Source: Candidatus Sulfurimonas marisnigri
Lineage (GTDB): Bacteria; Campylobacterota; Campylobacteria; Campylobacterales; Sulfurimonadaceae
Assembly: GCF_015265475.1 (NCBI RefSeq)
Contig: NZ_CP054493.1
Span: forward strand, 1,426,001-1,490,000
Direction: 5' to 3'
Length of the DNA: 64,000 bases
Shown here one piece after another: positions 1-8,851 of this stretch. The notes under the pieces are model-generated. The model was not told the origin of the DNA. It made no database searches and saw only the letters and a list, made by a program, of their open reading frames with translations. Made by a program: the position numbers and the translations under genes. The stretch's first letter is position 1; the number at the start of each line of letters is the position of its first letter.

Positions 1-347
1 ATTACCGGTAATTCCTCCACCGCAACCGCTTACTAGTGTTTTTTCTTTATATAGGTTTTGTAGTGAGTCTGTATCAACTGCTGCTTTGATATCAACTCTT
101 AAACCATCTTCACTTACCTCTATGAATTCTACATCACTGATTTGAGTGATTACATTTTCACTCATTAAAAAGCCAATTGCATGAGCCTTTTGATCTTTGG
201 GTATACACATCATAGATATGATCTTTTCACCATTTAGGTAAACATTTAGTCTTGCTTCTTCAATAGTTACATCTTCTACTTCTGTTATCTCATCACCATT
301 TACTCTGTCAATGATGATTGTTTTTAAATATTTACTATTTGACATTT
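1..347 (-). CDS. fdhD: FdhD, formate dehydrogenase sulfurtransferase accessory protein (3' end cut by window)
   Basis: FdhD passes sulfur from a cysteine desulfurase to the molybdopterin cofactor of formate dehydrogenase in the cytoplasm. The frame opens at ATG with MSNSKYLKT, has no stop before the window edge, and gives 115 residues. The visible part ends in a glycine-rich SGCGGGITGN stretch that matches the region around the conserved sulfur-carrying cysteine loop of the family. The C-terminal half lies outside the window. It follows the formate dehydrogenase structural genes on the same strand but is separated from them by a terminator-like hairpin, so it may be expressed at a lower level or from its own promoter. 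A 15-base inverted repeat, ATGCAAA-T-TTTGCAT (365-379), lies just upstream. Confidence 0.85.
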
Positions 348-390
348 TGTCCCCTCTCTTAACTATGCAAATTTTGCATATTTAAAGTCT

Positions 391-418
391 TTAAAAAGAA
401 CACTCCACCAAAATGGAG
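391..418 (-). terminator. Hairpin terminator between fdhC and fdhD
   Basis: Read on the minus strand, CTCCA (418-414) pairs with TGGAG (407-403) around a six-base loop, and the transcript continues into TTCTTTTT. This is a short rho-independent terminator or attenuator after the formate dehydrogenase structural genes. Five base pairs is short, so leaky read-through into fdhD is plausible. Confidence 0.5.
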
Positions 419-437
419 GAATGAACTAATTAATATC

Positions 438-1334
438 TTAAACTTCACCTTTTTCTTTTAGCTCTCTATAATAAGAACTATGAAGAACTTCAACTTCTTC
501 TTCTTCTTTATAACCGCTTATCATACTGTGGATAGCACCCTTAATCGCAAATACTGCCATGTAGATATGTACAAAGAAAAGAGCTAAAATAGCTAATCCT
601 AAAACATTATGAACAATAGCACTTGCTCTTAAAAAGTCAATTTGAGAGATATGGTATGTATTTAGTATTTCAAATCTAAAGTCTTGAAAATACATAGCCA
701 CACCCGTAACTATCATTAAAAAGCCACCAAGAGTAGCTAACCAATACCAAGTTTTCTGCCCAGCATTAAATCTACCTGCAGGAACCGGCTTTTTGTCTTT
801 ATTCAAATAACCGCCTACTATCATTAGCCACTTAATGTCATCCCAATGAAGGAACATCCATCTCAGCCACATAAAAAACATAGGTACAATACTTACTATA
901 AAAAGAAGTGTTGAGATTGCATGAATCTCTTTATTTACTCTTACAAATTCTCCACCACCAAAAGTACTACCAAACATCATAATTAGACCAGTAGGAATAA
1001 GTAAGATAAATGATATACCTGCGATAGTATGAATAACTCTATGAAACAGAGTAAATACATAAATTTTCTTTCTATCGTGAGAGAAAATCATTGGACCAAT
1101 TACCAGATAATGTACAACGAATACAGCTGGTACTCCAAATAAAACACCCAAAAAAAGTGGTTTAAAATATGTACTTTGTAAAATAGTAAAATATTGCCCT
1201 AAATGTAATGAACCTTTTTTATCGTAACCTAGGATATTATCAATTAGATTATCACTCCATACTACACTTTCACTAGCACCAAATGCTAGTGAAGAGAGTG
1301 CGATAAGAGCGATTATGATATATTTAATTTTCAT
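438..1334 (-). CDS. fdhC: Formate dehydrogenase cytochrome b subunit (gamma)
   Basis: This membrane subunit takes electrons from the iron-sulfur subunit and reduces quinone. The 298-residue protein has a hydrophobic leader ending near FGA (about residue 20) and then membrane segments at about 58-80, 98-120, 140-158, 198-216 and 238-265. Histidines H98, H102, H138, H242 and H256 sit in or next to these helices and are candidate haem b ligands. Length and order fit the FdoI/FdhC family, with the extra N-terminal secreted segment typical of Campylobacterota. The start has an AGGAC ribosome site. It is nine bases downstream of fdhB in the same operon. Confidence 0.92.
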   Translation of the reverse strand: MKIKYIIIALIALSSLAFGASESVVWSDNLIDNILGYDKKGSLHLGQYFTILQSTYFKPLFLGVLFGVPAVFVVHYLVIGPMIFSHDRKKIYVFTLFHRVIHTIAGISFILLIPTGLIMMFGSTFGGGEFVRVNKEIHAISTLLFIVSIVPMFFMWLRWMFLHWDDIKWLMIVGGYLNKDKKPVPAGRFNAGQKTWYWLATLGGFLMIVTGVAMYFQDFRFEILNTYHISQIDFLRASAIVHNVLGLAILALFFVHIYMAVFAIKGAIHSMISGYKEEEEVEVLHSSYYRELKEKGEV

Positions 1335-1343
1335 AATAATGTC

Positions 1344-1952
1344 CTATATCTTAGAACCATATGCTGTTGACCATCCATAAGGTTGTGTTTTTACGCCATG
1401 ACCAACTGACAATACTCTTTCTCTATAGATAGCAGAGATTGCTTCTGAATCACCAACAAGTAATGCTTTAGTAGCACACATAGAAGCACAAACAGGAACT
1501 TTACCCTCTGCAATTCTATTTTGTCCATAAAGCTCTCTTTCTTTATGTGAGTTAGTCTCTTGGGGACCACCAGCACACATAGTACATTTATCCATTACGC
1601 CTTTTACTCCAAAAGCACCATCCTCTGGGAATTGAGGAGCACCAAAAGGACAAGCATATAGACAGTAAGCACAGCCAATACATTTTTCTTTGTCGTGTAA
1701 AACGATACCGTCTTCTCTGATATAAAAACAATCAGTAGGACAAACTTGCTCACAAGGAGCATCTGTACAGTGCATACAAGCAATAGATAAAGAGTATTCT
1801 AATCCAGCAATACCTTCATTCATAGCAATTACTTTTCTTCTATTGATACCTGCTGGTAACTCGTGCGCTTCCGCACAAGCTACAGAACAACCATCACAAG
1901 AAATACATCTATGCTCATCACAAAAAAACTTTAATCTTGCATTTTCACTCAT
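1344..1952 (-). CDS. fdhB: Formate dehydrogenase iron-sulfur subunit (beta)
   Basis: This electron-transfer subunit links the molybdenum or tungsten site of FdhA to cytochrome b. The 202-residue protein carries four ferredoxin-type cysteine clusters: C11/C16/C19/C22/C26, the CMHCTDAPCEQVCP group near 59-71, CIGCAYCLYACP at 91-102 and CTMC at 123-126 with the later cysteines at 155 and 159. I chose the ATG of MSENARL because AAGGAG lies six bases upstream. A TTG two codons earlier is possible but lacks a ribosome site. It sits directly after fdhA. Confidence 0.93.
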   Translation of the reverse strand: MSENARLKFFCDEHRCISCDGCSVACAEAHELPAGINRRKVIAMNEGIAGLEYSLSIACMHCTDAPCEQVCPTDCFYIREDGIVLHDKEKCIGCAYCLYACPFGAPQFPEDGAFGVKGVMDKCTMCAGGPQETNSHKERELYGQNRIAEGKVPVCASMCATKALLVGDSEAISAIYRERVLSVGHGVKTQPYGWSTAYGSKI

Positions 1953-1962
1953 AACCAACTCC

Positions 1963-4794
1963 TTACGCGTATTCTATGCGGCATAACCCGCCTTTAGTTT
2001 CAGGGATTTGAGTAATAATGTCATAACCATAGTTAGTAACAGTATTAGCACTCTCGCCCACAGCATAAGGTTTTGTACCATTTGGATACTTATGAGATAA
2101 ATCTTCACCTTGAAAATGCCCAGCAAAATGGAATGGAATCCAAATCCTATCTTCACTAACTGCATGAGTGTACTTAGCTTTAACTTTTATTTTAGTACCT
2201 TCTGGCGAGTGAATCCACATCATTGAACCATCTTTAATTCCATATCTACCTGCTAAATCAGGATTGATTTGACAGAACATCTCAGGACTTAGGGCAGCTA
2301 AATATTTAGAAGCTCTATTTTCCATACCCGCACCATTCATATTTACAAGTCTTCCTGTTACTAGATTGATAGGGAAGTCTTTAGACCAATCTTGTTCAGT
2401 TTGCTTAGAAACATATTTAGTATCAACTCTGTAATGGTCTTTTTTATCCGCATACGATGGATACTTATCAGCCAAATCTTTTCTTGGAGAGTGTAAAGGC
2501 TCTCTATGCATTGGAATCTGGTCAGGGAATGTCCATACTTTAGCTCTCGCTTTAGCATTTCCATAAGGAGCCATACCTTGTTCCATACATTTTTGGGCAA
2601 TAATATTTGAAGTATCAACTTTCCAGTTTTTACCAATTCTCTTTTTCTCGTCAGCAGTTAACTTAATACCAAGAACCTGCTCAATATTAGCAGCAGTTAT
2701 CTCAGGATATCCATCTTTATTTGCAGAGTCTTTTGGAGCACTTCCTTTACCTGCAAGTAAATCTTGTCCATCATGCTCTAAGCCAAATCTATTTCTAAAT
2801 CCCATACCACCTTCAGCAACACTTCTGTTGATATTGTATAATAATGGGCTACCACCATGAGTCTCTGTCCATACTGGCCAAGGTAAACCATAATATTCAC
2901 CCTTCATCTTGCCATAACCTCGTCCAGAGATTTGATCAAACATATGCCAATTTTCAGTATGATTCTTGATTCTCGCAGCAGTCCAACCAGTTAAACCAAT
3001 TGTTTTAATAATTCTTGCAATTTCATCAGTAGCATCTTCAGGCCATGTAAAATCTTTTTTATTCTCTTTAACTTTCATACCGGCTGTATACTCATCATAA
3101 AAACCGAGTCTTTTTGCCAGTTCAAACATAATGTCGTGGTCAGTTTTTGACTCATACATTGGTTCAACTACTTTTGATCTCCACTGAACTGACCTATTAG
3201 TTGCAGTTACAGTTCCAGATGTTTCAAACTGAGTAGCGGCTGGTAAAATAAATACATCATCTTGCTTATCAGTTAAAATTGCTGCTTCATTAACAAAAGG
3301 ATCACAAAGTACAATCATGTCTAAATTATCTAGACCTTCTTTTACCTTAGCTTGCTGAGCAATTGATGTAATACCGTTACCCATTACAAAAAGATTTTTA
3401 AGATTAGTTCCAGCGTTATGAATTTTATCATTACCGTTTTTACCATCTAGTACACCAGCCCACCAACGAGAAAGTGTAAACCCTTTTTTACCCATCCATT
3501 CTTTAGACTTAAATCTTCCAGCTAACCATTCATAGTCAACATCCCAAGATTTTGCAAAGTATTTCCATGAACCATCACTTAATCCATAGTAACCAGGTAA
3601 TGTGTGTGATAAACAACACATGTCTGTAGCACCTTGAACATTATCATGACCTCTAAGAATATTAGTTCCACCACCTTCAACACCCATGTTTCCAAGAGAC
3701 AATTGTAAGATAGGAGCAAGTCTAGTATTAGAACTTCCCACTGTATGTTGAGTTAAACCCATAGCCCAGATTAATGTACCAGGATTAGCTCTAGCATATA
3801 ATGTTGTAACTTGAATAAGTTGATCAGCAGGTACACCTGTTACATCTTCAACTTTTTTCGGATTCCACTTTTTAGCTTCTTCCATTACATCTTCCATACC
3901 ATATACTCTGTCTTTGATGAACTTCTCATCATGCCAACCATTTTTAAAGATTAGGTGTAACATTCCATACATAAATGGTATATCTGTCCCTGGTCTTATA
4001 CGACAATAATGGTCTGCTTTTGCAGCAGTTTTAGTAAATACAGGATCTACAACAATTATTTTAGCATTGTTATTTTCCTTAGCTTTTAGGAAATGTTGAA
4101 ATCCAACTGGGTGATTAACCGCAGGATTAGCTCCAAAGATAATAATAGCTTTAGAATTTTGAATATCTCCAAGTGAATTGGTCATAGCGCCATAACCCCA
4201 TGTATTCGCCACACCGGCGACTGTTGCACTATGTCAAATTCTAGCTTGGTGATCTATATTATTCGTTCCATACATTGCGGCAAATTTTCTAAAATAATAT
4301 GCCTGTTCAGTACTCATTTTTGCAGATCCTAAAAACATTGCTGAATCTGGTCCTGCTGTTTCATGAGAAGCTTTTAATTTTGTTGCGATTCTGTCTAAAG
4401 CATCGTCCCAACTTAATCTTTTCCACTTTCCAGCTTCTTTTACCATTGGATGCTTAAGTCTAACCTCAGACCTAACCATATCAATCATATCAGCACCTTT
4501 ACAACAATGTCCACCTAAAGATATAGGATGGTCTTGTGCAACCTCTTGTCTTACCCAAACGCCGTTTTGTACTTCTGCGATAATACCACATCCAACTGAA
4601 CATGCAGTACAGATAGTTTTAACATTTTTAGAGCCAGGAAAAGGATTTTTAACTTCCTCTTGTGTAGCAGCTCTTGTTACACCATCATTAGCAAATGCAC
4701 TAGTAACACCAGTAGCCGTAGCGACAGCTGCCATTTTCATAAATGACCTTCTACCGATTTGGGCGTTGAGTGTTTCATATGTGTCAACTAACAT
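1963..4794 (-). CDS. fdhA: Formate dehydrogenase catalytic subunit, selenocysteine-containing (TGA read through)
   Basis: The periplasmic subunit oxidises formate to CO2 at a bis-MGD molybdenum or tungsten centre. Two open frames of 186 and 749 residues are in the same frame, separated by a TGA at 4236-4234. The sequence around it reads HQARI-U-HSATVAGVANTWG, the canonical FdhA active-site context, so the TGA is Sec187 and the full protein is 943 residues. The N-terminus has a Tat motif GRRSFMKM (residues 14-21) and a signal peptide ending near SAFA. C62, C65, C69 and C97/C98 bind the 4Fe-4S cluster. The start has GGGAG upstream. Selenocysteine machinery encoded in this window supports the reading. 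Treating the two pieces as separate genes would be an error. Confidence 0.96.
4206..4236 (-). promoter_or_regulatory. bSECIS element of fdhA with its selenocysteine TGA
   Basis: On the minus strand the TGA is followed by 13 bases and then a stem TCGCC/GGCGA closing the loop GGTGT. Five perfect GC-rich pairs stand out in this AT-rich coding sequence. A short hairpin with a GGU loop at this distance after UGA is the layout recognised by SelB in bacterial formate dehydrogenases. Confidence 0.8.
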
Positions 4795-4813
4795 ACTCTT
4801 TCTCCCTTATTTA

Positions 4814-5017
4814 CTATAAAGCTTGTTTGTAAAAATCGTCCCAAGCTTGACTTTTTTTGTAAAGAATCTCTTTTTTAGTAGATGTCCCTACAACAACTCC
4901 GTTTGAATCAGCTTCTATGGCTTCTTCCTTATTAGCAGCTAACGCCGTGGCACTGACAGCAGCAGTTCCAACAACTAATGCACTTTTTTTGAGGAAGTTT
5001 CTTCTACTTTCTTGCAT
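4814..5017 (-). CDS. Small Tat-exported protein of the formate dehydrogenase locus
   Basis: This 67-residue protein has a twin-arginine signal SRRNFLKKSA followed by a hydrophobic stretch ending in ATALAA. The mature part is only about 40 residues, with no cysteine or metal motif, and ends in AWDDFYKQAL. The ATG of MQESRRNF was chosen because AAGGAGA lies upstream. A longer frame begins 19 codons earlier but has no ribosome site and would bury the Tat signal. It sits immediately upstream of fdhA, as similar small Tat proteins do in Campylobacter formate dehydrogenase operons. Its job is unknown; it may be an export or assembly partner of FdhA (inference). Confidence 0.8.
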   Translation of the reverse strand: MQESRRNFLKKSALVVGTAAVSATALAANKEEAIEADSNGVVVGTSTKKEILYKKSQAWDDFYKQAL

Positions 5018-5054
5018 CGTTGTCTCCTTTTGTTTGTGATTAGCCCCATAACTC

Positions 5055-5100
5055 ATGAGGCTTAAATAAACCAAATTTTTTAGCTTATTTAAACCCCATG
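5055..5100 (-). other. Large intergenic hairpin upstream of the small Tat gene and fdhA
   Basis: In the minus-strand transcript GGTTTAAATAA (5095-5085) pairs over 11 positions, one a G-U wobble, with TTATTTAAGCC (5069-5059), and flanking ATG/CAT bases extend it. No T-run follows, so it does not look like a plain terminator. It may be an mRNA processing or stability element that separates expression of the accessory genes from the catalytic genes (inference). Confidence 0.4.
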
Positions 5101-5110
5101 ATGAAGATGA

Positions 5111-5899
5111 CTAAATATCATCCTCCACATCATAAGCTATATCAAGAGGACAAGCACTTTGCTCTTCTTTTGGTCCTTTTTGTCTTAAAAGTCTGTTTCT
5201 TTCTCTTCTTGCAATTTCTTCATCTGAAAGAGAATCAGACTTAACTTTAGACTCTGGTTTACTTTTTTCAGTTAAAGGTGTTTGTACTTCTAAATAAACT
5301 CTCTCAAACTCTATAAAAGATTTAAGTAGAACAACTACATTTTTAAAAATATCTGCATTTTCATGTTCATATAATTCTTTAGAAAACTTATCTACAAATT
5401 CATTTAATATTTGTTCAAATATACAATGTGCTGTACTTTTATACTGTTCTTCTCCCTCTGAAATCAATTCACATAATTCGTTCATTACAGAAAAAATAAA
5501 ACCTATGTGGTCCTCATAATCAGAGTAAGCTTTTTCATCTCTTCTGATTTTTGTTTTTGCTAGAAAGTTTTGCATCTCAATTCTTTTTTTTCCACTTTCT
5601 ATATCTTCATCATAATATGAAGCAGTAGTTCTTACAGTTTGAGTCTCAGGCGAGTGAAAGATGTCATCAAACTCTTTCATAAATGCAATATTAGATTCAG
5701 ATTTAACAACGGCTCTTATATTTTCAAAGGCTAAAGCCGAGCTTTTATCTAATGGGCTTTCTCTCAAAATATCTATAAAATCAATCAGCTCAAAATATCT
5801 TTTATTGTCAATTGTAAAAACAAAAAATCTTGAAAACATCGCATAGTATAAAGCTCTCGCTTTGTTCATTTTTTCTTCATTCATATTTTTGTCATTCAT
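5111..5899 (-). CDS. TorD-like chaperone for formate dehydrogenase maturation
   Basis: TorD/DmsD family proteins bind Tat signal peptides and hold molybdoenzymes until the cofactor is inserted. The 262-residue protein is mostly helical and has the family-type stretch DYEDHIGFIFSVMNELC in its central part, close to the E-P/D-H signature region of TorD proteins. The C-terminal 50 residues are charged and end in a short CPLDIAYDVEDDI tail. Its ATG overlaps the stop of the upstream polyferredoxin gene (ATGA-type overlap, AGGAGA ribosome site), so the two are translationally coupled. The position beside a Tat-exported molybdoenzyme supports the role; the exact client is inferred. Confidence 0.78.
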   Translation of the reverse strand: MNDKNMNEEKMNKARALYYAMFSRFFVFTIDNKRYFELIDFIDILRESPLDKSSALAFENIRAVVKSESNIAFMKEFDDIFHSPETQTVRTTASYYDEDIESGKKRIEMQNFLAKTKIRRDEKAYSDYEDHIGFIFSVMNELCELISEGEEQYKSTAHCIFEQILNEFVDKFSKELYEHENADIFKNVVVLLKSFIEFERVYLEVQTPLTEKSKPESKVKSDSLSDEEIARRERNRLLRQKGPKEEQSACPLDIAYDVEDDI

Positions 5900-7596
5900 A
5901 GTGTGTCTCCTGGTGTTTTGTACTGATTTTTGTTTTGCATATAGCTAGTCATCATAACCTTTGGCTTACAACTCTCACAACAATATAGAGTTCTTTCTTT
6001 GATTGAATCCCCAGCAAAGATAGGAGACATAATCGAAGCGATTTTTTCTATTGCTTTTGTTGTAGCGAATTCTTTACCACATTCTATACATGGAAACAGA
6101 GTGTCTTTAGCCAGTATTTGTTCTTTAAACCAAATGGGATTTAGTTTTATTACATCTTGTTCAATAGTTAAACAATCTTTTTCTGGACACGAAACTTCAC
6201 AAAAGCCACATGCTGTACAGATACTAGGGTTTATTCTTAAAGAATTATCATCTATGTTTGCAACTAGTGCATCTACATTACAAGCACCTACACATGATAA
6301 ACATAAAGTACAGTTCTCTTCATTTACGTTCACTTTCGCATAATGAATGTGCTCACCAGTTTGCACTTCACCTAAGTCATATTCACCTACAATATTTTTT
6401 AGTCTTGTTGCGAAAATTTCTCTTTTTTTTGTATTCAACTCATTTATAGTATGTCTTGAATTTTTCACTAAACTAACTTTATTTAGAGCATCTACAAGTT
6501 CATCTTTATCCATTGCAACAATAATTGCATCAAGGTTGTGTTTCTTTTGATATATGTCATTTAAGATTCTAATTGCATCTTTTGTCCCCTTTGAAAGGAA
6601 ATCAGAGTAAAAGATTACTTGTGAACCTGACTCTTGTGCAATAGTTAGTAGTGTTCCTTCATGTAAAAACTTTTCACCTTCAATAGCAAAAGGCAAAACA
6701 TTTTCTTTTAGTTCTACATCCAAGTTTTTAATATTCATTTTTTGAGGTATAACTAAAGGAATATGCCCACTAAACAATCTTGATATATCATAAATACTTT
6801 CTCTATTTAAAGAGGCATAATCAAGTGCTCCAGATGGGCATACAGATATACATCCGCCACAACCATGACAATCTATTTGAGAAAATTGAAGATGTTTTAC
6901 ACTATCATCTCTTTGTATTGCGACTGTTGGACATACCTCTGCACACTTGCCACATGTAACATCTCTTCTTCCGTGATACTGACAAATGTTTTGGTTGTAA
7001 ACAATAGCTTTTTTATATTCATAATTACTTATATTTGTACGCAAAGTTGCAAGAACATCATCAAGTGAGCTCTCAGTAGGATCAAAAGTTCCACTTTGTT
7101 TAGTTGCAATTTCTTCTTGGTCATACCATACTATTTGAGAAACATGAAGCGTTGCATCTTTGAAGTTATCATTTGCAATTACCGTTAAATTTCCAATATG
7201 TCCAGATATAGATTTTACAACATCAGGTGTTACATGTAAGAGATTAAACTCATTAGGAATCATAGATTTTAAAAACTCTTCTTTTTGTTCTTTAGTAGAT
7301 ACAAGTAAAACATCTGTTGATATTTTTTGGGTATATTTTATGTCCTGAGCCATATCAAATCTGATAGAGTTTATCTCATATAATTTCTCTACATTCTTAA
7401 TCTTGTTTGCAATTGTGTCTTTTGAATTGCTAATATAAAAATCAATTTCATCTGCAATTATCTCACCATAAACATTTTTTGAATTTGATACAATAAAGTT
7501 ATTATTTGAAGCAGTTGAGAGTGTAGAGGTAACAAGTATATTTTCAGAAAGCGGGAAGTCAAGCCCTCTATCGCTAAAATAGACAAATTCTTTCAT
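5896..7596 (-). CDS. Multi-cluster ferredoxin-like protein of the formate dehydrogenase locus
   Basis: A 566-residue cytoplasmic protein without a signal peptide. It has two pairs of 4Fe-4S motifs. The first pair uses C205, C215, C218, C222 and C243, C246, C249, C253. The second pair, around residues 430-475, is CTLCLSCVGAC and CTACGFCEVSCP. A C-terminal zinc-ribbon-like module follows, with CIECG and CCESC. The first 200 residues have no motif I recognise. It is the first gene of the minus-strand run, starting next to the divergent sensory genes. Related proteins accompany formate dehydrogenase genes in Campylobacterota. It probably moves electrons or helps cofactor assembly, but no specific reaction can be assigned. 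Confidence 0.8.
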   Translation of the reverse strand: MKEFVYFSDRGLDFPLSENILVTSTLSTASNNNFIVSNSKNVYGEIIADEIDFYISNSKDTIANKIKNVEKLYEINSIRFDMAQDIKYTQKISTDVLLVSTKEQKEEFLKSMIPNEFNLLHVTPDVVKSISGHIGNLTVIANDNFKDATLHVSQIVWYDQEEIATKQSGTFDPTESSLDDVLATLRTNISNYEYKKAIVYNQNICQYHGRRDVTCGKCAEVCPTVAIQRDDSVKHLQFSQIDCHGCGGCISVCPSGALDYASLNRESIYDISRLFSGHIPLVIPQKMNIKNLDVELKENVLPFAIEGEKFLHEGTLLTIAQESGSQVIFYSDFLSKGTKDAIRILNDIYQKKHNLDAIIVAMDKDELVDALNKVSLVKNSRHTINELNTKKREIFATRLKNIVGEYDLGEVQTGEHIHYAKVNVNEENCTLCLSCVGACNVDALVANIDDNSLRINPSICTACGFCEVSCPEKDCLTIEQDVIKLNPIWFKEQILAKDTLFPCIECGKEFATTKAIEKIASIMSPIFAGDSIKERTLYCCESCKPKVMMTSYMQNKNQYKTPGDTL

Positions 7597-7608
7597 CTAA
7601 ACCCCTTT

Positions 7609-7628
7609 TGGTAAAATATATATTACCA
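7609..7628. promoter_or_regulatory. Palindrome TGGTAA-N8-TTACCA, candidate operator
   Basis: A perfect 6+6 inverted repeat with an 8-base spacer lies 13-32 bases upstream of the polyferredoxin ATG, so it overlaps the likely 5' leader or promoter of the formate dehydrogenase locus. A third half-site TTACCAA occurs at 7677-7683, just upstream of the sensory operon promoter. The same design recurs at 12701-12720. The neighbouring response regulator is the obvious candidate binder, but this is inference. Confidence 0.45.
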
Positions 7629-7714
7629 ATTTTAGCTATATAAAACTTATTGTATCCTTAAAATGTAAATAATTTTTTACCAATATTTAAACTGTTTTTT
7701 TATACAATGATTTA

Positions 7715-7723
7715 TGTTATAAT
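7715..7723 (+). promoter_or_regulatory. Extended -10 promoter of the sensory operon
   Basis: TGTTATAAT (TG-N-TATAAT) lies about 20 bases before the GTG start of the substrate-binding protein gene. The region 17-18 bases upstream is a T-run rather than a clear -35, which suits an extended -10 promoter. Confidence 0.5.
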
Positions 7724-7741
7724 CAATAAAAAAGGATTTTA

Positions 7742-8851
7742 GTGCTTAAATATATAGTAGCTACCTTGATTACTTTTGTACTAATATTCTTCAATTTTAA
7801 AAGTGATGAGTTTGATGGCAAATCAATAAAACTAGGTTTATCCATACCAAGAACTGGAATCATGCACGCTGTCGGTGATGCTGTATATAGCGGAGCAAAC
7901 GCATATTTTCTACATGCCAATCAAAACAAAGAACTAAAAAATGTAAAAGTTGAACTTATTGTTTATGATGACAAATATGAGCCAGACCTGACTTTAGAAA
8001 ATATTAAAAAACTTATTGACAAAGATGTTTTTGCTTTTTTTGGTTTAGTTGGAACACCAACGGTAAAAAATATATTACAAACTATCAGAAGTACAGATAT
8101 ACCTTTAATAGCTCCATTTACTGGAGCTTCTTTTTTAAGAAATAATGAAGGTATTGATGTTGTTAATTTTAGAAGTTCTTATAAAGAAGAGATTGATTAT
8201 ATAGTTGAGTATTTACGAAATAAAAGAGACATCTCAAGATTCGCTGTTTTTTACCAAAATGATGATTATGGAGAAGAAGGCTTTGTCTCACTTCTTTACT
8301 CACTAAATGAGAGAGGCTTGACTTTAGCAGGAGAAGGGACATATAAAAGAAATACTCTTTCTATAAGACATGCTTTTTATGAAATAAAAAGTTCAAAACC
8401 AGAAGCAGTTTTTATGATTGGAGCATATAAAGCAAATGCTTTGTTTATTAAAACAGCCAAGAAAGATCCTATCTTCAAAGATACTCTTTTTTGTAATATC
8501 TCTTTTGGAGATGCAGATGAGATGATAAGAGAGTTAGATTACAATACAAAAAATTTACTTTTTTCTCAAGTTGTTCCAAGCTATAAAGATAGTGTTAAAC
8601 CTGTAATTTTAGAGTACAAAGATGCAATGAAAAGGTATTTTCCAAATCAGCCATTGGGTTTTATATCTTTAGAAGCATTCTTAGCAGCTAAATCAGTTGT
8701 TGAAGCACTAAAGAACATAGATGGCTCTATTACAAGAGAAAAGTTCCTAAAAGAGATTAAAAATATACAAAAAAACACTCAACTGCACAATAGAGTTTAT
8801 CTTTTCAAGTATGAAAATTCTAAATTCATAGAAGTTTACAATGAAAATTAA
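7742..8851 (+). CDS. Periplasmic substrate-binding protein of the amino-acid/amide family, sensor component
   Basis: This protein resembles the LivJ/AmiC type (periplasmic binding protein family 6). The 369-residue frame starts at GTG with AAAAGGA upstream and has one N-terminal hydrophobic segment (residues 2-19) without an obvious cleavage site. It then reads KLGLSIPRTGIMHAVGDAVYSGA, the usual entry into the first lobe. No ABC permease or ATPase is nearby. Instead the gene overlaps a histidine kinase by 11 bases, so it most likely presents a bound ligand to that kinase. The ligand cannot be read from sequence. Formate, selenium compounds or an amide are only guesses from context. Confidence 0.85.
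   Translation: MLKYIVATLITFVLIFFNFKSDEFDGKSIKLGLSIPRTGIMHAVGDAVYSGANAYFLHANQNKELKNVKVELIVYDDKYEPDLTLENIKKLIDKDVFAFFGLVGTPTVKNILQTIRSTDIPLIAPFTGASFLRNNEGIDVVNFRSSYKEEIDYIVEYLRNKRDISRFAVFYQNDDYGEEGFVSLLYSLNERGLTLAGEGTYKRNTLSIRHAFYEIKSSKPEAVFMIGAYKANALFIKTAKKDPIFKDTLFCNISFGDADEMIRELDYNTKNLLFSQVVPSYKDSVKPVILEYKDAMKRYFPNQPLGFISLEAFLAAKSVVEALKNIDGSITREKFLKEIKNIQKNTQLHNRVYLFKYENSKFIEVYNEN

Noticed and set aside
5999-6449. Plus-strand open frames of 60-114 codons inside the polyferredoxin gene
   Set aside because: They are antisense shadows of a clear coding region with conserved cysteine motifs, and have no ribosome sites or family likeness.
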